Shown piece by piece: positions 60,113 through 64,000 of a stretch of DNA of 64,000 nt; position 1 is the first letter of the stretch; each line of letters begins with the position of its first letter. This DNA is from Marispirochaeta sp964554875 (lineage in GTDB: Bacteria; Spirochaetota; Spirochaetia; JC444; Marispirochaetaceae): NCBI GenBank assembly GCA_964554875.1, contig CAZKQJ010000028.1, positions 1 through 64,000 on the forward strand, read 5' to 3'. The notes under the pieces are model-generated. The model was not told where the DNA came from, made no database searches, and saw only the letters and a list, made by a program, of their open reading frames with translations. The translations under genes were made by a program, and so were the position numbers.

Positions 60113-61416
60113 AAGGACTGATTTTCGCCGCCTGGCGTAATTTTACCCGCAATCTGAAACGCTACCGAGTCCTGCTTATAGCCCTGGTTCTGATAACCGC
60201 CGTTCTGCTGGTTTTACTGGGGGTTGTGCTGGGACTGAGGGACGGACTCTATCAGAAAGCCAGCCGCTATTTTTCCGGGAACATCGTTGTTCTGGGCTAC
60301 ATCGGCGACGGGGATTCGGTGATTGAAGAACCGGAAAAGGTGGTGGAGGCGGTCCATGCGCTTGAGGAGCGGGGTTTTTCCCTGAGTACCTACTCCCGGC
60401 GCAGCAGTTATTATGACCGGAAAAATATTGAACTCTTCTTTTCCGGGTACTATATTAATCAGCGTCGTATGGTAGGCGTTGAATGGGAACTGGAAGAGCC
60501 TGTCCTCAAAGGTTTTGACTTTTTTTCCGGAGGCGTACCCGCGGCAAAGGATGAGTCGGCAATATTGATTTCCACCGCCACAGCGGAAAAACTCAATATT
60601 GATGTGGGGGACGAACTGCTGGTCTCGATAGAAAGTAACCGTGGCCGGACCAATACGGCTGAGCTGATCGTGGCGGGGATTTTCTCGGAATCCTCCTTTT
60701 TCGGATACCAGATTTATGTACACCGAAAAGCCCTCAATCGCCTTCGGGAGGTTCCGGAGGACCTTATTAACGAGATCGGGGTCTATCTTGATGATCCCCT
60801 CAGGACCGAAATTCCCGCCGCCCGGGCCCTTGTGGAGGAACTTGAAAAGTCCCTGCCTACCTTCGGAGTAATAAAAACCCGCAATGAGTACAGCGAGCAG
60901 TCCCGAAAGGACCATGGAAAAAGGAGCTACGGCGTTGTCAGCGTAGGAGCCCAGCTTGCGGAGATCGATGACCTCCTGAACGCCATGACCATGATCGCCG
61001 GTCTTGTCATTCTCATGTTTTTATGTATTGTTGTGGTGGGGGTGGGTAACACCTTTTCCATGATTGTCTGGGAACGGACCCGGGAGATCGGTACCCTGCG
61101 GGCCCTGGGAATGCAGCGTGAGCGGGCTATACTTACCTTTCTTGCGGAAGCGGCCTTTCTGGGCCTGGGCAGCGTCGTGCTTGGTATCCTGCTGGGGACC
61201 GCCGTTCTTGAGCTCGTGCATCAGGCCTTGAGGTTCCCCGCAAATCTTGTAAGCACCCTTTTTCTTACCCAAGGGCGGCTGGACTGGCTGATGCCTCCCT
61301 GGGCGGTGGCATCGATTTCCCTGCTTGTGATCGGGGCCTGTGTCCTCGGCAGCCTGCGGGCGGCCCTGAAGGCGGGACAGCTGAGTCCTGTTGAAGCCCT
61401 GAGTCACCAGAAATAG
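60109..61416 (+). CDS. ABC transporter permease, FtsX/LolE type
   Basis: A 435-residue permease with the same layout (helix ~20-42, periplasmic domain, three C-terminal helices) and the matching ERTREIGTLRALGMQRE turn. With the upstream permease it would form a heterodimer like LolCE, driven by the ATPase at 63561. It overlaps the first permease by 4 bp. Confidence 0.87.
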   Translation: MKGLIFAAWRNFTRNLKRYRVLLIALVLITAVLLVLLGVVLGLRDGLYQKASRYFSGNIVVLGYIGDGDSVIEEPEKVVEAVHALEERGFSLSTYSRRSSYYDRKNIELFFSGYYINQRRMVGVEWELEEPVLKGFDFFSGGVPAAKDESAILISTATAEKLNIDVGDELLVSIESNRGRTNTAELIVAGIFSESSFFGYQIYVHRKALNRLREVPEDLINEIGVYLDDPLRTEIPAARALVEELEKSLPTFGVIKTRNEYSEQSRKDHGKRSYGVVSVGAQLAEIDDLLNAMTMIAGLVILMFLCIVVVGVGNTFSMIVWERTREIGTLRALGMQRERAILTFLAEAAFLGLGSVVLGILLGTAVLELVHQALRFPANLVSTLFLTQGRLDWLMPPWAVASISLLVIGACVLGSLRAALKAGQLSPVEALSHQK

Positions 61417-61436
61417 CAGCAGAATGGAGTACTTGT

Positions 61437-62240
61437 ATGAGTATAATGAATAGATACAGAATCGGATTGAGTGTTCTTGCGGGTATGTTCTTTATCGGAG
61501 GAGCGTTCCAGGTTTTCGGAAACTCCTTCAGCCTGGAAGAAAGCCGACGGATCCTCAGCATGGTGGATGTTCTTGTCAGTTACGAGGAGTACGATTTTTC
61601 CGGGGAATACACGATTATCGACGACAAGCCCGGTCAGGGTACAAGCCGGACAAAAACGACGATTTTTCGGCGGGACCGGCAGAATACCTACACCATAATC
61701 GTTATGGAACCGGAAAGCGACAAGGGAAAGGGCTACCTCCGGCAGGGCGACATGCTCTGGCTCTACGACCCGGTTCCCCGGCGCTTTACCGTAACCAGCG
61801 CCAGGGACCGTTTTCAGAACAGCAACGCCCGGAACTCCGACTTTACCAAATCCACCCTTGCACAGGACTACCGTATTGTCGCCCACAGTACCGAGAAGCT
61901 AGGTTCCTACCATACGGATGTCTACGAACTTGAATCCCTGACGGACGAGGTGAGCTATCCGAAGATGAAGATATGGATCGACCAGGACAAACTTGTGCGA
62001 AAGACCGAGGACTACAGCCTCTCAGGCCGGCACATGCGGACCACCGCCATTCTGGATTATACCCGCATACGGGACCGATACGTTCCTGTACGCGTAGTTA
62101 TTCAGGATGAACTGCGGGGGCGGGAAGTAGACGGGAAGTTCAAGAATTTCCGCACCCTTATCTCCGTGGCGAAACCCTCCTTTCAGCAGCTCCCGGATAT
62201 GGTATTTACCAGGGCCTACATCGAGCGGGTCAGTAACTGA
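61437..62240 (+). CDS. LolA-like outer-membrane lipoprotein-sorting protein
   Basis: A 267-residue periplasmic protein with signal peptide (~1-30), then the LolA-like barrel pattern (DDKPGQGTSRTKTTIFRRD, GKGYLRQGDMLWLYDP, KMKIWIDQDKLVRKTEDY). LolA-type proteins carry lipoproteins or lipids across the periplasm. Between the permeases and a barrel protein it points to a trans-envelope transport pathway. Confidence 0.82.
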   Translation: MSIMNRYRIGLSVLAGMFFIGGAFQVFGNSFSLEESRRILSMVDVLVSYEEYDFSGEYTIIDDKPGQGTSRTKTTIFRRDRQNTYTIIVMEPESDKGKGYLRQGDMLWLYDPVPRRFTVTSARDRFQNSNARNSDFTKSTLAQDYRIVAHSTEKLGSYHTDVYELESLTDEVSYPKMKIWIDQDKLVRKTEDYSLSGRHMRTTAILDYTRIRDRYVPVRVVIQDELRGREVDGKFKNFRTLISVAKPSFQQLPDMVFTRAYIERVSN

Positions 62241-62243
62241 TCC

Positions 62244-63545
62244 GTGGGACGGCGTTTATTCTACTCGGCCCTGATTGCTGTAGCAGTCTGTTTATTTTCT
62301 GCCCCCCTTCTGTATTCCCAGCAGGAGGATCAGGAACAGGGAAGTGAAAATATCGACGATCTCTTTTCCATGGACCCGGAAGATGTATGGGACCCCGACG
62401 AAGGCGCTTCGGAGGCAGACCCTGAGGGTATCAAGCTCGAAGAACTGACTACTGCCCCGCCTGTTGTGCGGGGAGTTGTCAATGCCGGTGTCGGTCTAGG
62501 CATAGGACTGATTGAATGGCCCGGCAGCAATGAAGCCGACGGCCGCAGTACCCAGGATCTTACCCGCTTTTCCGGTTTTTACTCCACAACTTCGGCAATA
62601 ACCGTGGACGCCAGGCCGGAACCCCATTTGCGTTTTCACGGCAGTGTGGAGACCTCCCTGGACAACAAAGCCCTGGAGTTCAAAAACCCCTACATAAGCG
62701 AACTGTTTATCGATTATACCCTGATGGACACCTTCTTTTTCCGGGTCGGAAAACAGGAGCTTACCTGGGGACAGGCACTGCTGCTTGAGAACCCTGCGGA
62801 TTTGGTGTACCGCCTCTCCGACGGTGTCGGGGTCCGGGGCTCGGCACCCATCGGCCTGGGTTCCCTTGAAGGGGTGGTTTACAGCAAGGCCAAATGGATC
62901 AATGAAGGTTTCAGCAACACCGATCCCCGGGCTTTTGCCTATGCTGGACAATGGGCCATGAGCAGAGGCTCGTTCTTTTTTGGCCTTTCCGGGCATTATA
63001 AAATGGAGGACGACGAGGAGAGCGATCTGTCAAGCGCCGCCTCCCTCTCCTTTGGTCTTGGACCTTTCTCCTTTGCCGGGGATCTGGTCTACCACTGGGA
63101 AACTCCGAATGATTTCTCCGGTTTCGCGGATTGCTGGGATGCTCTTGGACAGATTATATGGCAGAGTCCCAATCGAAGATGGTCAGTCCTGGGTGAATAC
63201 TGGTACGATTCCGAGATTATTGATTATTCCGGGCATTATGCCGGAATCGGAATTAAACCGCCGAAGATCTTCGGCAACAAATGGCAGCCTGGTCTTACCT
63301 GGAAACATGCCTTTCAGGATGATTCGGGAGAGGTGGTACTTGCCCTGAGCGGAAAAGTCGCTCCCAACCTGCGGCTGACCATGGGTGTTCCGGTTATCTA
63401 CGGAGAACCAGGTTCATATTATCGGGAAGAGCTCGTAAAACAGGTTAACGAAGACGATGTTCCCCTGGAATCAGACGACGCCCGTATCCCGGTGGACAAT
63501 GTCGCGAGCTTATTACTCTCGTTGACGTTCAGTTATTCCTTCTAA
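62244..63545 (+). CDS. Outer-membrane beta-barrel protein
   Basis: A 433-residue protein from GTG 62244. Signal peptide (~1-25), an acidic linker (~26-70), then a barrel with FRVGKQELTWGQ and repeating aromatic strands (WSVLGEYWYDSEIIDY) and ending SLTFSYSF, the classic aromatic C-terminus. It is likely the outer-membrane partner of the exporter cluster. Confidence 0.75.
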   Translation: MGRRLFYSALIAVAVCLFSAPLLYSQQEDQEQGSENIDDLFSMDPEDVWDPDEGASEADPEGIKLEELTTAPPVVRGVVNAGVGLGIGLIEWPGSNEADGRSTQDLTRFSGFYSTTSAITVDARPEPHLRFHGSVETSLDNKALEFKNPYISELFIDYTLMDTFFFRVGKQELTWGQALLLENPADLVYRLSDGVGVRGSAPIGLGSLEGVVYSKAKWINEGFSNTDPRAFAYAGQWAMSRGSFFFGLSGHYKMEDDEESDLSSAASLSFGLGPFSFAGDLVYHWETPNDFSGFADCWDALGQIIWQSPNRRWSVLGEYWYDSEIIDYSGHYAGIGIKPPKIFGNKWQPGLTWKHAFQDDSGEVVLALSGKVAPNLRLTMGVPVIYGEPGSYYREELVKQVNEDDVPLESDDARIPVDNVASLLLSLTFSYSF

Positions 63546-63560
63546 AAAGGGTGAGAGATC

Positions 63561-64000
63561 ATGAACATAAAAAAGGAACAGACCGCAACAGCAGCTACTG
63601 AACTCAGCAGTGTCTGGAAGATCTACCACCTGGGCAAGACCGAGGTACCCGCCATAAAAGGCGTTGACCTCAGTATAAAAGAAGGTGATTTTGCCACTAT
63701 CGCCGGACCCAGCGGCAGCGGAAAATCCACACTGCTGAATCTGATCGGCTGCATCGATGTTCCCAGCCGGGGAGAGGTAAAGGTTGTAGGCCACGATACC
63801 TCTTCTCTGACTGACCGGGAGATTACCAGGCTGCGCCACAGGGCCATCGGTTTTATTTTTCAATCCTTCAATTTGATGCCGGTACTGAACATCTACGAGA
63901 ATGTGGAGTTTCCGCTGCTGTTGGGGCCCAAACCCCCGCCCAAAGCGGAACGCCGGGAGTATGCCGAGTACCTTATCGAGCAGGTGGGGCTTACCGAATG
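63561..64000 (+). CDS. ABC transporter ATP-binding protein (LolD/MacB type), partial
   Basis: The first ~146 residues of an ABC ATPase, cut by the window edge. Walker A GPSGSGKST is near residues 49-57, and the Q-loop segment GFIFQSFNLMPVLNIYENVEFPL is typical of the MacB/LolD group. It follows the barrel gene by 15 bp and should drive the two permeases. Confidence 0.88.
   Translation, partial: MNIKKEQTATAATELSSVWKIYHLGKTEVPAIKGVDLSIKEGDFATIAGPSGSGKSTLLNLIGCIDVPSRGEVKVVGHDTSSLTDREITRLRHRAIGFIFQSFNLMPVLNIYENVEFPLLLGPKPPPKAERREYAEYLIEQVGLTE

Overview
The window reads as chromosome from a free-living spirochaete (order Spirochaetales). The replication-origin block gyrA-gyrB/dnaA-dnaN-recF-DUF721 sits near dnaX-ybaB-recR, parAB and rpmH-rnpA-yidD-yidC-jag. 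Envelope genes are of diderm type (LolA-like protein, beta-barrels, YidC with a large periplasmic domain). Assignment below order level is not possible from the sequence alone. Three 100-N gaps (27690-27789, 31778-31877, 56776-56875) are flanked by identical sequence on both sides, so they look like scaffold joins of overlapping contigs.

Region 1-6.6 kb is accessory and AT-richer than the rest. It holds an integron-like cassette array: five consecutive cassettes, each bounded by a GTTRRRY-like core on the left and its exact reverse complement on the right. The cassettes are separated by long, foldable attC-like sites. They carry a VapBC toxin-antitoxin pair, a 4-fold beta-flower-type protein, a DUF3795 protein with a frameshifted methyltransferase, a zinc deaminase with an extra C-terminal domain, and one cassette with no gene. 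At the right end is a tyrosine recombinase that lacks the insert typical of integron integrases. Most cassette genes read leftwards, away from the recombinase. A decayed coding region follows.

Region 6.7-24.7 kb is ordinary chromosome: a TetR regulator, a small beta-barrel protein, a three-gene ABC importer, an HD hydrolase, AspRS, the gatCAB operon, a glycoside hydrolase-like protein, a TerB/DnaJ protein, a Ub-Mut7C protein, a methyltransferase, and an operon pairing a PilZ protein with a sensor HD-GYP protein (c-di-GMP signalling).

Region 24.7-45 kb is the replication and segregation hub. It contains recR, ybaB and dnaX, then 4.5S RNA with a cluster of tRNA-Ser and tRNA-Arg genes, then parB-parA and two parS sites flanking a 114-bp tandem repeat. 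gyrB-gyrA diverge from dnaA across an AT-rich oriC candidate, followed by dnaN, recF, DUF721, rpmH, rnpA, yidD, yidC and jag. A second DnaA-box cluster lies after jag. Two tRNA-Ser genes are followed by a hairpin element with compensatory base changes, closed by a copy of the tRNA 3' end.

Region 45-50.2 kb groups the activated-methyl cycle: ahcY, metK, a PfkB kinase that could be an adenosine kinase, a winged-helix regulator and metF. A broken GxxExxY gene between inverted repeats lies just before metF.

Region 51-58 kb is a nucleotide-sugar operon (ugd, GHMP kinase, galU, rfbA, rfbC, rfbD, rfbB) making UDP-glucuronate and dTDP-rhamnose precursors. Region 58-64 kb is an ABC exporter locus with two FtsX-type permeases, a LolA-like protein, an outer-membrane barrel and an ATPase cut by the window end.
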